Assembly (NCBI GenBank): GCA_030710605.1
Contig: CP092874.1
Span: 40,620,164-40,684,163, forward strand
Direction of reading: 5' to 3'
Length of the DNA stretch: 64,000 bases
DNA from: Cordylochernes scorpioides
Lineage: Eukaryota > Arthropoda > Arachnida > Pseudoscorpiones > Chernetidae
The notes beneath the pieces were generated by a model that was not told the origin of the DNA, did not search any database, and saw only the letters and a list, made by a program, of their open reading frames with translations. The stretch's first letter is position 1, and the number at the start of each line of letters is the position of its first letter. Shown one piece after another: positions 23,295 to 33,836 of the stretch. A program made the position numbers and the translations under genes.

Positions 23295-26200
23295 AATCCC
23301 CGGCATGAATGTGGAGACATCACGAGGTTGTAGCGTAACTTCTCAAATGTCGGCCTTGGTAGCGGCTTGGTCAGAATGTCCGCCTTCATGTCGCCAGTTG
23401 GGCAGTAGATCATTTTTATCACTGTCTTCTTCTGAAGATCCTTCAGGTGATGGATCTTGGTTGCGATGTGCTTGTTTCTAGAAGACACTTTTTCGGATGA
23501 ACATATCTTGAGACATGATTGATTGTCTTGGTGGAAGTAGATTGGAGCTTTCTGTTCCAGTTCGAGATCCTTTAGCAAGTCGAGGAGCCATAACAGTTCT
23601 TGTGAGGCTTCAGCTGCGGAGATTAGTTCCGCTTCGGTGGATGAGAGAGATACGCAACCTTGTTTCCCAGTCATCCATGAGATGGGGTTTGATCCCAGTA
23701 GGAACAAGTTTCCGCTTAGTGATTTTCTGTCGGTGTTGTCGCTTGCCCATGTGGCATCGCTGTATGCTTCCAGCGTGGGAGGTTTTTGGTTAGATATGCG
23801 TAGCTCGAGTTCTTTAGTAGTTTTTAGATATCTTACGATTCTTTTTGCTGCATTCCAGTCACAATTTCTAGGATTCTGGTTTCTGCTGCTGAGTATGCAG
23901 ACTGGAGCTGCGATATCTGGTCTGGATACTACGCTTAGGTACAATAGTGAGACTATCAGTTGTTGGTATTGGACGTTGTTTGGTAGAAGTTTTACATCAG
24001 ATATACCGGGGTATCCGCTTTCCATGGGAGTGAAAGTAGGTTTCGCTTCTTGAAGATTGTACCTTTCAACTAATTCTTGGATTTTATTCTTTTGGCTCAG
24101 AAGGAGTTCACCTTCTCTGTTCCTTGAGATTTCTATACCAATGAATTGAGTGGGGTTTCCAAGTTCTTTATTTCGAATTCTTTTTCGAGAGTTTTTACAG
24201 TGTTTTGGATTATTATTTCGGAATCGCTTGCAAGGAGCATGTCATCCACATATAGAATCAAGTAGATGGAATGGTTTTCTTCATTCTTGGTGAATAGGCA
24301 TGGGTCTACAATGCTCTGTTTGAAGTTATTTTTAATTAGAGTGCTTGCAATTTTTGTGTTCCAAGATCTTCCAGCTTGTTTTAGACCGTAAATTGCCTTC
24401 TTTAGTTTGCAGACTTTGTTTGTTTGTTTTGTATGGAGTCCTTCTGGGAGTTCCATGTAGAGTTCTTTATCTAGGTCGCCGTGTAGGAACGCTGTCTGAC
24501 ATCGAGGTGGTTCACTTTCATCCCTTTGTAGACTGATGCAGCTAGGAAGGCTCTAATTGTAGAATGCTTCACAATTGGTGCAAAGGTTTCTTCGTAGTCT
24601 CGGCCAAATTTCTGATTGAACCCTTTTGCTACGAGTCTGGCTTTGTACCGCTCTATTTCTCCTTTGGAATTGAGTTTCTGTTTATAGGTCCATTTACATC
24701 CTATGATCTTTTTGTCCTTAGGTAGAGGCGTTAGTTCCCATACATTGTTCTTCTCAAGAGAATTTAGTTCTTCGTTCATTGCTTGTAGCCATTTTTCTCT
24801 TTCTATTTTTGGTAATTGTAGGACTTCCGAGTAGTTGGTAGGTGTCTGAATGTCTTGAGCTTCAGTTTTGTACAGCATGTAGTCATTTCTTATGGGAGGT
24901 ATTCCCTTTGTTGGTCTCGTGGATCTTCTTTGTGTGACCACTTGTGTTCCTGTGCTTGTACCGGGTTGAAGGTAATCCTCGGTTTCTGAGTCCTCAAGGT
25001 TTTCGGGTTGTGTTCCTGGTTCCTGACTTTCCTCTGCATTACCAATATGATTGGAGGAAGTTAGATCTGTACTTAGTACTTGTGGTGAAGTTGTTTTTGT
25101 GGAAGCGAGGTGAAACCCATTTTCTTTTTCTATAAATTTTACGGATCTGCTGATTGTGATGTTGTCTGTATCGTGCAGGATTCTGTATCCTTTGCTTCGA
25201 TCATCGTATCCAAGAAAGATCCCTTCGATAACTTTGCTATCCAACTTGTTTCTTTTTATCTTGGGAATATAGGCGAAGGCTTTACATCCGAATCTTTTTA
25301 GATGCTTCAGGCTGGGCTTCCTGTTGGTCCATAGTTAAAATGGAGTCTTGTCTGTAGCTTTCGAGGGTATTCGGTTGTGTAGGTAATTAGCTGTGGTAAC
25401 CGCTTCCGCCCATAGAGACTGTGGGAGTCCTGAGTCAAACAGCATGCATCTTGTCATCTCCATTAGTGATCGATTTTTCCTTTCGGCTACTCCGTTCTGG
25501 GCTGGTGAGTAGGGGACTGTTAGCTGATGTTTGATTCCGCTTTGGTCCAGGAAATCTTCGACTTGTCGGTTTACGTACTCACGACCGTTGTCTGTCCGTA
25601 TGGTTTGGATATTTTTTCCAAATTCCGTGTGTGCTGAGATGACGTAGTCTTTTATTTTTTCATAGGCTTCGTCTTTTCCTTTCAGGGAGGTAGATCTTCG
25701 TGTATCTGCTGTAGTCATCAGTGAAGGTGATGAAGTATCTCTTACCGCTGAGAGAGTTAGTTGGTAATGGACCGCAGATATCACTGTGGACAAGTTGAAG
25801 CGTTTCAGTTGCTCTGTACTCTGTCTTCTTTGGAAATGGGGTTTCGGTGAGTTTTCCTTGAATGCACTGAACGCAGTCTGTGCTGTGCGAACAGTTATTT
25901 AGACTTAGTCCTCTTGCTAGGTTCTCATTTCGAATCTTCTTAATTGATTCTATATTTCTGTGTCCTAGTCTGTCGTGCCAGAGCATGAGGCAATTTTTGT
26001 TCTTGCAGTGGTTTTGTTTTGCAACATTTGCTTTGAATGTGCGAGTTTGGGGGTTGTCATCCAGGTGGAGTCGGTACATTCCATTGTCAAGTGTACCGTT
26101 CGCGAGGGCTGTGTTGTCTCTTTCGATGGTACACCAATCTCTGTTGAACGTTACTTTACATCCGTTGGAGGTGGCCGCACTCACTGACAGAAGGTTGTCT

Positions 26201-26601
26201 GTTAGTTCCGGGATGTAGAGAACTTTTGTGAGAAGTAAGGTGTCAGTCTTTCCTTGGGTGTGATGACTTTGATTTCTCCTTGTCCTAATTTTTGGCCTGC
26301 AGCTTATTGCCATTAGCAACCACAACATTTTGTGTTTGTTCTCTGTTAAGTTCAGTGAAGAAGCTTTCGTCGTACGCCATATGAGATGTGGCTCCAGAGT
26401 CGACGAACCAGTTGTGTACACTTGCTTCTCGTTGAGTGCAATTGAGAGCTTTTGGGTTAGGTCCTTTTGTTGTTCTCTGATTTGTTGGTTGTTCTTGGGT
26501 GACACTCGACGGATTTGTGTACTTTGGTACGTTTCCTCTTCTGAAGTTTTCATATTTGTACTCTTTGTTGCTGTTGTTTCGCTTTTGATAGTGCCCAACA
26601 T
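23282..26601 (-). pseudogene. Copia Pol: protease, integrase, RT and RNase H in broken frames
   Basis: Domains in order on the minus strand: a protease WFVDSGATSHM motif near 26380-26415, out of frame with the integrase stretch 25660-26601 on both sides; an integrase HHCC zinc region (HDRLGHRN ... CVQC) near 25870-25990; a core with SDICGP, then TDNGREYVN and AERKNRSL in 25335-25793; an RT fingers region KWTYKQKLNSKGEIERYKAR in 24471-25244; an RT palm YVDDMLLASDSE in 24133-24456; and RNase H with SSTEAELISAAEASQELLW and a final ADILTKPLPRP in 23282-24025. All conserved residues are present, but at least five breaks prevent one polyprotein. Because the LTRs are almost identical, some breaks may be sequencing errors. 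Confidence 0.88.
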
Positions 26602-27290
26602 TCTTCTTTGGAGTGGTTTGGTTTGTGGCAGAAAGAACAGAATTTCTTCTCTTTTTCTCTTCTTTGGCTTGAAGCTCCGTGGAGGCTTTTTAAGGCTTTT
26701 GATGCGGTGCTTTCGTCTTTCGAGCTTTCTAGTCTGCGTGTGTGTTCATCAAGGAGTTTGTTCTTGGTGAATTCAAGCGTTAGCTCGTCATCAGGCCTTG
26801 ATTCCAACATCGTGATGAGATTTGAGTAGCTCTTTGGAAGCGAGCAAAGCAGTATAGCCGTGATGTGAGAGTCCTTTAGTGTTTCGCCAATGGTTCGCAG
26901 TTTGTCAACAAGTTCCATCATGGTAGTGATATGCTGTTGCATGTCTTTGTCTTCTTCGAGTTTTAAGCTGTATAGTTTCCTTAGCAAATAAATTTTTCCT
27001 GAGAGTGTTTTTCTTTCATAGATATTTTTAAGAGTGTCCCAGGTAGCTTTGGCTGTTAGTAGGTTTTTAACGTGCACTATTTGTGAGTCGGCGATGCTTA
27101 GATTAATGATAGCTCTAGCTTTTGAGTCTTTCTTTTTCCATTCGATTTTAGGTTCATCTGGAATATTTTCGGTGACAACTTCCCAAAGATCTTCCTTTTG
27201 CAAAAGCATTTCGATTTTGAAAGACCATAGTGAGTAGTTATAGCCGTCGAGCTTATTTAGGGTTACATCGTGGCTCAGGAGTGACGCCAT
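26550..27290 (-). CDS. Copia Gag
   Basis: 246 residues, start Met at 27290, about 55 bases downstream of the primer site. It begins MASLLSHDVTLNKLDGYNYS and continues with the Ty1/copia Gag fold (UBN2-like, W near the start and LCSLPKSYSNLI in the middle). A CCHC zinc knuckle lies at Cys218, Cys221, His226 and Cys231, followed by a short Gln-rich end. Copia elements usually have one Gag-Pol ORF. Here the frame stops at 26550 soon after the knuckle, and protease follows in another frame, so a frameshift or error separates them. The protein would form the particle shell and bind element RNA. Confidence 0.85.
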   Translation of the reverse strand: MASLLSHDVTLNKLDGYNYSLWSFKIEMLLQKEDLWEVVTENIPDEPKIEWKKKDSKARAIINLSIADSQIVHVKNLLTAKATWDTLKNIYERKTLSGKIYLLRKLYSLKLEEDKDMQQHITTMMELVDKLRTIGETLKDSHITAILLCSLPKSYSNLITMLESRPDDELTLEFTKNKLLDEHTRRLESSKDESTASKALKSLHGASSQRREKEKKFCSFCHKPNHSKEECWALSKAKQQQQRVQI

Positions 27291-27345
27291 TTTTGCTAAG
27301 CCTTTTTTCTTTGTCTTAACTCGTTAGTTGAATTTCATGCAATAT

Positions 27346-27360
27346 TCAGTCTCATAATCT
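27346..27360 (-). promoter_or_regulatory. Primer-binding site matching elongator tRNA-Met anticodon arm
   Basis: The plus strand reads TCAGTCTCATAATCT three bases from the 5' LTR. This equals the anticodon arm of animal elongator tRNA-Met(CAU) as I recall it, so the element RNA (minus strand) would be complementary to that tRNA segment. There is no TGG complementary to a tRNA 3' end. Drosophila copia is known to prime from an internal fragment of initiator tRNA-Met, so an internal tRNA primer is a known mode in this family. The tRNA sequence is from memory. Confidence 0.65.
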
Positions 27361-27363
27361 AAT

Positions 27364-27571
27364 TGTTGTAAGATTTAGGTACTTACAGCTTGTAGGAAGG
27401 CATGAGGACGTTGAGGATTATATGATAATAATCTTTATTATCCATTTAGCAAGAAAGACAAAGTTATGGTAGCGAGCAGTTATTGAAGTATAGAGAAGAA
27501 GGTAAACAAACAGTTGTGATGATGATAGGTCCAGTGTGGCGCTAGCTGTCGTAGCATTCAGTTATCCAACA
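27364..27571 (-). repeat. 5' LTR of copia element
   Basis: 208 bp. On the minus strand it starts TGTTGGATAACTGAATGC and ends CTTACAACA. It contains ATAATAAAGATT as a possible polyadenylation signal. Confidence 0.93.
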
Positions 27572-27798
27572 ATATATATCAAATTATAATATCAACGTAT
27601 GAAGGTTTTGACATTATAAATACCAATATTTTAACAGGAAAATATTGTTTAGCATTTATATACCAACGAATTGAATTTAATATTTTAAATTTTATTCAAA
27701 TTTTATATTTAAAACCTCCGCGTATTTTAACACAACCTCTTATATCCCCTCTATCTAACTATTTTCTCACATTTATATATATATATGTGATATGATAC

Positions 27799-28117
27799 TG
27801 TCGACTTTCAATGTGGCACTATAGTGATAATAATGTGGTGAGTGAGAAATAAGGAAACAACAAGTTTGGAAGATGGAACCTGGAAGCCATCCGAGAGAGA
27901 GGGAGGTAGTCAGCGGGTTGTCCGCCGAACGACTGTTTTCCCTGTGTACACAACCGGGGGGCTAACCAGGATAGTCGCCAGGTGGTGACGCCCCCCCCCC
28001 TCAGGAATGTGGTCAAAATGGTCGTGAGTTAGTTGTCTTCTATCGACTACGTCTCTCTCTCTCTCTGGTCGACTGCAGATTTACTTTATTATTCCTGTAA
28101 GAGCATATATTATGACA
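27799..28117 (-). repeat. Distal LTR of short LTR element (copy 1)
   Basis: It contains a long C run, a (CT)n tract and a shared GC-rich core with the other LTR. The first 150 bp (plus-strand order) differ strongly between the two LTRs while the remainder is nearly identical, suggesting gene conversion or recombination between family members. Confidence 0.75.
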
Positions 28118-28305
28118 TATGGCCCCCGTTGAAGAAGGCTGAACATGGTTTAAGTATATTTAAAGCTGGTGAAGCCAGGAATAGAGAAAATAATTTTACA
28201 GTTAAAATTAGTTAAGGTAATGGTGACATAGTTTTATGTAAATAAAATATTGTATAGTACACAAGTAAATATTATTTACAAGCAGTTTTTACAACACCGG
28301 GGAGT

Positions 28306-28578
28306 TTGACATTTAAGGAAATCTTTGAAAATATCCAGGTTATAAAAGGCTATATACAACAAAATCTAATGTACTATAAGGGAAGTGATATGGAAGAGTG
28401 TGAACAACGAGAAGAAGAGTCACATACATATGGTGAAATTCTGAAGATCATTAAGACTGGGGAACTCTACACTTTAAGATATTTTTCAGGCGGACATGGC
28501 AAGGGGAAACTTGTCATGGGCTTTCTATGCTCTAAGTGTAGAGTACGAGAAATGAGATTGAGGTTGAAAATTGCGTGA
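28306..28578 (+). CDS. Unrecognised 90-residue ORF inside the short LTR element (copy 1)
   Basis: It begins MTFKEIFENIQVIKGYIQQN, is rich in Glu and Lys, and has a C-terminal FLCSKCRVREMRLRLKIA stretch with two Cys. The allele at 54309-54581 encodes the same residues. It lies antisense to the preferred element orientation. It may be a chance ORF or part of captured sequence. No function is assigned. Confidence 0.2.
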   Translation: MTFKEIFENIQVIKGYIQQNLMYYKGSDMEECEQREEESHTYGEILKIIKTGELYTLRYFSGGHGKGKLVMGFLCSKCRVREMRLRLKIA

Positions 28579-29890
28579 GCTCAGGCCTGAGGTAAATATC
28601 GAACTACATACAATGTTAGAATTTCGGCGAACAGAGCGAGGGGAAACTTGCTTTGGGCCAATCTAACTTATCTATGCAGTTACTTGTGTAGCGAGTCCGA
28701 GGGGAAAAGTCCCGTGTGTAGGTGAGGAAGTCGAACGGACTTATATTTAACTTGCGGAAAGTATGCGCGCACAGTGCCAAAAATTGGGACGAGGACTGCG
28801 TTGTCCGTTACAAGTGACAAGCTGCTCGGACACGAGGTGTTTGAACCGTCGTGGGAGCTTGTGCAAGGCGATGATTTCGCGGTGGGTTGAAAGTAAGACC
28901 CATGTCTGCGCGAAATGATGACGGACCGGACAAAATCAGCGACGATGTTTAACGTACCTCCGTGGGAAATATCGGAGGTAGGCTATATCGTGCTGGTTTG
29001 GACAATGGACAAACATAGATTTGAAGACAGGGTCCGTGTGGCGAACGTGTGGCGCGAGAAGAAGAAGCGAACTGTGTCGCTCGATGCAGATTGTTCAAGT
29101 GCGAACAAAAAGGGGTTGATAAATATCTAGCAGTTAGTCAATCTGTGACGAACACACCATTGGCTAGATGGTGTGGGTCGGTGGATAGGCTAGAGATGAA
29201 CTACGAAATAAATTATCATAAATGAAGGGCGAAGGTTAGGATTTTGAAATGACAATATAGAAGTTCGATAATTGATTAATCAATAATTCTCTATAAAGGT
29301 CCTGAGCTGGTATAAAGTTAACAAAGTTGTAAGAATGAGAGGGGCATTAAGGGGAAGATAGATAAGAGTCACCAAGGGCTGATTGTAAGCAAGGCTCACG
29401 TGGTGGTTGGAATTCTTCGACGCCTGAATTACAGGGTGAATTTTGAATCGATTAGGGAAAGAAATTATTTTTCGTGAGCCGTGCTTACAAGTAGGAGAGG
29501 TCTATACAAAAGTTTAGGTGCTGGAGGCATATTTTTATAAATAATTTGATTATGAAAAATCTATTGTTAATAGTAAAAATCGTAAAGCGTTAATAGGTAG
29601 AATTCCTTTTTTTTTAATGATTTTTTTTTTAAGAGTTACGTTAAAATGGAAATTATTTAATTAAAATGACGATTGTTACATCTACTGGTAAGGTAACTAA
29701 TTAAATGGGTTTCACATAGCTAGATATAATATGGATAATAAGATCACTGTTAATAGGGGTGGAGAGATAAATGGAAATATTAAATATTTTTACATATTCA
29801 CACATATTGAGCTAATTATGGAAATATTGGGACAATCTACAAGGAATGACTTATTTAAAGAATGAATGGTAGGAGTTAAGACAATTACAC

Positions 29891-30240
29891 TCACGAGTTA
29901 TGTTGGTTTAGGGCGCAGGTAAGTTCATTGAGCTTCGGGAAGTTCTGTCTGTGACACTGTGCGTACCAGTGTTGTACATCACAGTAGCGGTAGGGAGATG
30001 GCGGAGTCTTGTCCATGATGGCGGGAGGTATCCTGCTCTGGCACGGCGATCGTTCTTGAGTAGATCTAGTGCTGGAAGAAGTGCGTGGCAGCTCCATCTC
30101 CGTCGTAGGTGAATACTTCTTCGGGATCACGGTTCAAAGGTTGGTCAGGAAGGGGTTGAGGGCTCGAAGAGGAGTGGTTACAGTTGAGTTGGGTTTGGTC
30201 GATCATCGTGGCTTGGCTTCTTGTTTCTTCATACTCCGGT
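29891..30240 (-). pseudogene. Gag-like remnant of short LTR element (copy 1)
   Basis: The minus-strand frames downstream of the LTR encode a Ser/Pro/Gln-rich leader and a stretch MDKTPPSPYRYCDVQHWYAQ. The latter resembles the start of Ty3/gypsy Gag capsid domains, where an aromatic W(F/Y)AQ motif is common. It ends at a stop after NQHNS at 29891. The resemblance is weak. Confidence 0.35.
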
Positions 30241-30275
30241 ATATGAGGGATTCGCTTCCTGGCCAGGTCTTATCC

Positions 30276-30600
30276 TGTCGACTTTCGATGTGACAATATA
30301 GTGGTAATGATGTGGTGAGGTGAGAAATAATCACACGACGAGTTGGTTGAGCAATAATCCAGGCAGCCAGACGAGAGAGAAAGAGGTAGCGAGAGCGCTG
30401 TCCGCTGAACGACTGTTTTCCCTGTGTACACAACCGGGGGGCTAACCAGGATAGTCGCCAGGTGGTGACGGCCCCCCCCCCTCAGGAATGTGGTCAAAAT
30501 GGTCGTGAGTTAGTTGTCTTCTATCGACTACGTCTCTCTCTCTCTCTCTGGTCGACTGCAGATTTACTTTATTATTCCTGTATGAGCATATATTATGACA
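30276..30600 (-). repeat. Proximal LTR of short LTR element (copy 1)
   Basis: Shares the core from AACGACTGTTTTCCCTG to the TATTATGACA end with the distal LTR. Followed on its right by a (TA)n run. Confidence 0.75.
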
Positions 30601-32651
30601 TAAATATATATATATATACAATTTATATATATATATATTTGTATACAAACCATAAATTAATTAAAACTTAATATCGTATCAAAATGTTAAGTACAAAAGA
30701 TTTTATAGAAAGAAATAGATATAAAAGGTATTAAAAAGGAAGGTGTTATTATTAATTTTTCAATTTTTTGTAAAACCTTTAATATACAACGTGTACGTAC
30801 GTACTTGTACGAACAAAGCAAGTATCAGAGTTGTTAAGACGTTTTTAACCTTGTTTTGGCTACTCTCTTTCCGATGCTTTTGTTTAATTTAATTATCGAG
30901 TCACACGATTGACTCTGAAGTTAGAATATGTTAATATATTTACAAAAATATTTTATTATACAATATAATCATCATAATATCCATAACACATATATATTGA
31001 ATAAATAGTTTATTCTAAAATATTATTCGTGTGTGTTGTTTTAAATTTCATACAAATATCGTCGGTTATTTTAAAATAAAATATGTCCATTTGAATTCAA
31101 AGAAAGTCAGACAAATATTTAAGAATTGAAAAAAAAAATTCTAAGTCTAAATGCTTTTTATAAATTTAATTAAGGTAAAATAAATCTTATAATTGGCATA
31201 AATATGCTATGTCCCCGTGTGTAAAACAACATGTTTTAGATGTATTATAATGTTATGAAAACATATTATACTTTCCTTTCAAAATATACCTAAAATACAT
31301 AGTTAAATAGCATAAAGCTCATTTATATTATTTGATACGTCTTTAAGTAAAAATACCTAAAAATGGTAAGTTGGATCTATTTTTAGAGCCTAAAAAGAGA
31401 AAATCAAGATAGTAGAAGTTCTATCAAGGTATCTGAGAAAAGGAAAAAGACAAATGGGAACCTTGAATGAGCAGAAATCAGCCTGGCCTAATTATTCCAG
31501 ACGAATCAATCTTCTATGGAAGTAGGTCTGTTGTTATCTGGACTTCTGATTTTTTTTTCTTCTTCTATCTGCATTATATCGATCATGCATAGACATTCAT
31601 TTTATGCCTCACCATTTTGGTGGAAAAATTAACTTATGTAAAATATATATATTTTTTGATATGCTATCAATTCAAACTTTATTTCTTATATTAACCTAAA
31701 TATCAATTTATATTCTGATGTTTTTCATTATATATATATATTTATATATATATATTTAGTTATATATATATTAATACTAATTTTATATTCATTTAATCAG
31801 GATATATTGTCTGAATTTCATTTATATATATTTTCAGAAATACATTCCAAATAATTTAATAAAGATTTTGTTTTATTAAAAAAGAGAAAAAAATAGATAT
31901 GTGTGTGCTATTTAATTAAAAATATTTTAATTAATTATTTATTAAGGAAAGAGATTAAGACGAAATATATAATATATATATTTAAAAGTTTATATTGAAT
32001 AAATATATTTTTTATGCCTCTTTTAATTTAAAAAAATATATAGCAAATGGTATTTATTAAAAATAAATCAAACATAAATTATTAATATACAAACAAATCG
32101 AACATTTTAAAACATGAACATTAATTAAATATTTAATTTGTGTTATATATATATTCAGGGTGTTCTCCACTTTCAATTTACATTTTGGAATTAATTTTTT
32201 AATATTTTTTAAAATATAAATATATATAGTCAACATCTCAAAAAATTGATTTAAAAATTATTAATTCAGGTAAAATACACATTTTAGAAAGAACTGTGTG
32301 TATTCTTATCCTTCAGATAAAGAAAATGTAAATATACATAGAATATTTTCTTGACATTGTAAAAGTTATGTTGATTCATGTTTTGATTCTTTTAAAATTG
32401 AAAATTAAATATTTTTCAAAACAATGTTTGTATATCAAACTATGTAAAACCTTAATAGATCACGAATTTATTAGGTTTATTTGAGATCTCGAGATATCCT
32501 TCGACCAGCACGTATCCTCCACTCATGCACGTATATATTTTCAAAAATTGTTTATAACACACAAAGAAGGTAATATCATGAATATTTAAATATATAAAAA
32601 TAAATATGTATTTAAAAATAGTATATATATCATCAATTTATTATCGTGATA
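30601..32651. other. Very AT-rich spacer with (TA)n runs
   Basis: No gene is supported. Open stretches such as the one after 31464 (allele 57451-57684) are Phe/Ile/Lys-rich and lack motifs. Copy 2 equivalent: 56590-58639. Confidence 0.35.
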
Positions 32652-32685
32652 CTCCTGTAGAAGGACTGACAAGTCCGAAAGCTTG
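32652..32685 (+). ncRNA. Hammerhead-like motif and Penelope-like tail (copy 1)
   Basis: CTCCTGTAGAA, hairpin GGAC-TGACAA-GTCC, GAAAGCTTG. The boxes match those at 2845 but the stem is a different four-pair helix. Downstream, AAATTTAACCCTGGAAGC at about 32706-32723 is matched in inverse orientation at about 63597-63614, which supports a shared element tail. Copy 2 allele: 58640-58673. Confidence 0.45.
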
Positions 32686-33139
32686 AAAATAAAAATTTTA
32701 ACAAGAAATTTAACCCTGGAAGCTTTATTTACTTTTTTTAATATGTAAAACCTTCTTTCATTTTTAAGTTGATATATTATCGCATAATTTATGTAAAAAA
32801 ACAACTAACTAAAATACTTCTATATATAAAGGAAAACATGTACATTTTCCCTTATGTATAGTAGTAATTCAAAATAGCATTTTTTTAATTTCCAAAAACT
32901 ATTCTGATGTACGTGTATATGTAGTATATTTTAAATTGTAATATAATAACACTCTTAGTATGTTTAACATATCTTCTAATTAGTTAAGTTAGAGCCAATA
33001 GTTTAAGATCATACTCTCCTATTAAAATGTAGACTGCTCCTATTTGCTACCGCCTCCCATATTTTGTATACTATGCTAAATCTTTATTGATATAACCCGT
33101 ATCACCCTTATTTGTATTTAAATTAAAAATGACGTCAAA

Positions 33140-33239
33140 NNNNNNNNNNNNNNNNNNNNNNNNNNNNNNNNNNNNNNNNNNNNNNNNNNNNNNNNNNNNN
33201 NNNNNNNNNNNNNNNNNNNNNNNNNNNNNNNNNNNNNNN
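33140..33239. other. 100-N assembly gap
   Basis: Exactly 100 undetermined bases between the two copies of the block. A fixed 100-N run is a usual scaffolding placeholder, so the true distance and adjacency are unknown. Confidence 0.99.
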
Positions 33240-33495
33240 ATTATCAAATAAATTGGACAATATTATAATAATTGTAGATATTAGAAATTGTATAAAATAA
33301 ATAAGAAACAATTCAAATAAATTATTTTTTTACAGCAATTTAAAGAATACTGCATTTTCATCGAGAAAAATAATAGAGAACTAATGACGGCAATGTGAAT
33401 GATGTCGCTACAGGGAACTGATTACTATATTATCTAGTATACCAGACGAGTACTTGGGATATGTAATACTGATATATATATAAATAATAAATAAT

Positions 33496-33836
33496 GCAAC
33501 AGGTTCCTGGAGGCGTGTTTTTTTCTTTTTTATTAATTCAATTTCGAGCTTTCGGGAATCTCTGCCCTTCTACTGGAGTACATAACGGAGTTTGTTAATA
33601 TTCGTTTTATCTACTTCTGTAGAACAAAAATGATTTGTAAAATAATAATTTAAAAAGTTATAAATTTAGTTAGAAATATATGAATAGTAAACCATTGGTC
33701 AGATCTGTTTAACAAGGGAATGCCTTTCAGGTCCCTGGTCTTCAGGTCTCTACTCCTGTAGAAGGGCAGAGATACCCGAAAGCTCGTAATTGCATTAAAA
33801 ATAATGAAAAGAAACACATCTCCAGAAACCTGTTAT
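33496..33836. repeat. Inverted repeat with Penelope-like termini (copy 2)
   Basis: Allelic counterpart of 2588-2928, with arms at 33496-33581 and 33751-33836. It differs by a few bases, for example a shorter T run in the left arm. Confidence 0.6.

Larger units (their letters stand above)
23088..27571 (-). mobile_element. Ty1/copia LTR retrotransposon, present only in copy 1
   Basis: LTRs at 23088-23294 and 27364-27571 bound a 4484-bp element. ATATA lies on both sides (23083-23087 and 27572-27576). Copy 2 has the unoccupied site with a single ATATA at 53573-53577. Domain order on the minus strand is Gag, protease, integrase, RT, RNase H, which defines Ty1/copia. The two LTRs differ by one substitution and one indel, so the insertion is young. 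Even so, the coding region is broken into about six frames, which may reflect decay or uncorrected one-base errors. Confidence 0.96.
27799..30600 (-). mobile_element. Short LTR retroelement without recognisable pol (copy 1)
   Basis: Two direct repeats of about 320 bp (27799-28117 and 30276-30600) flank about 2.16 kb. The minus orientation is preferred. There the LTR begins TGTCATAATATATGCTC with an AATAATAAAG signal, and the G-rich CAACGGGGGCCATA before the distal LTR looks like a polypurine tract. A gag-like ORF follows the proximal LTR. No protease, RT or integrase motif is found, so it is probably non-autonomous or a deletion derivative. The opposite orientation is not excluded, because TGGCCCCCGTTG could be read as a primer site. 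Confidence 0.7.
2339..33139 (+). repeat. Copy 1 of a duplicated ~26-31 kb block
   Basis: This interval aligns end to end, in the same order and orientation, with 33240-59111. The coordinate offset is about 30.9 kb up to 17.7 kb, about 30.5 kb from 18.7 to 23.1 kb, and about 26.0 kb after 27.6 kb. The steps are explained by insertions private to one copy. It ends abruptly at the 100-N gap. The copies differ mostly by single-base indels, many in homopolymers, plus scattered substitutions. This fits two alleles of one locus better than an old segmental duplication. Confidence 0.95.

Noticed and set aside
23260-26829. Plus-strand open frames of up to 146 codons across the copia element
   Set aside because: They lie opposite the copia coding strand. 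All retroviral motifs are on the minus strand.
27118-27363. Full tRNA-Met gene next to the copia LTR
   Set aside because: Only the anticodon-arm segment and one short segment match. There is no T-arm or acceptor stem, so it is a primer site and not a gene.
28118-28135. TGGCCCCCGTTGAAG as a primer site for a plus-strand element
   Set aside because: Possible, but the inverse reading as a polypurine tract fits better with the AATAAA signal and the gag-like frame on the minus strand. Orientation stays tentative.
32586-32804. 72-codon minus-strand ORF present in both copies (58574-58792)
   Set aside because: It overlaps the hammerhead-like tail and is Phe/Ile/Tyr/Lys-rich. Its preservation follows from the low divergence of the copies.
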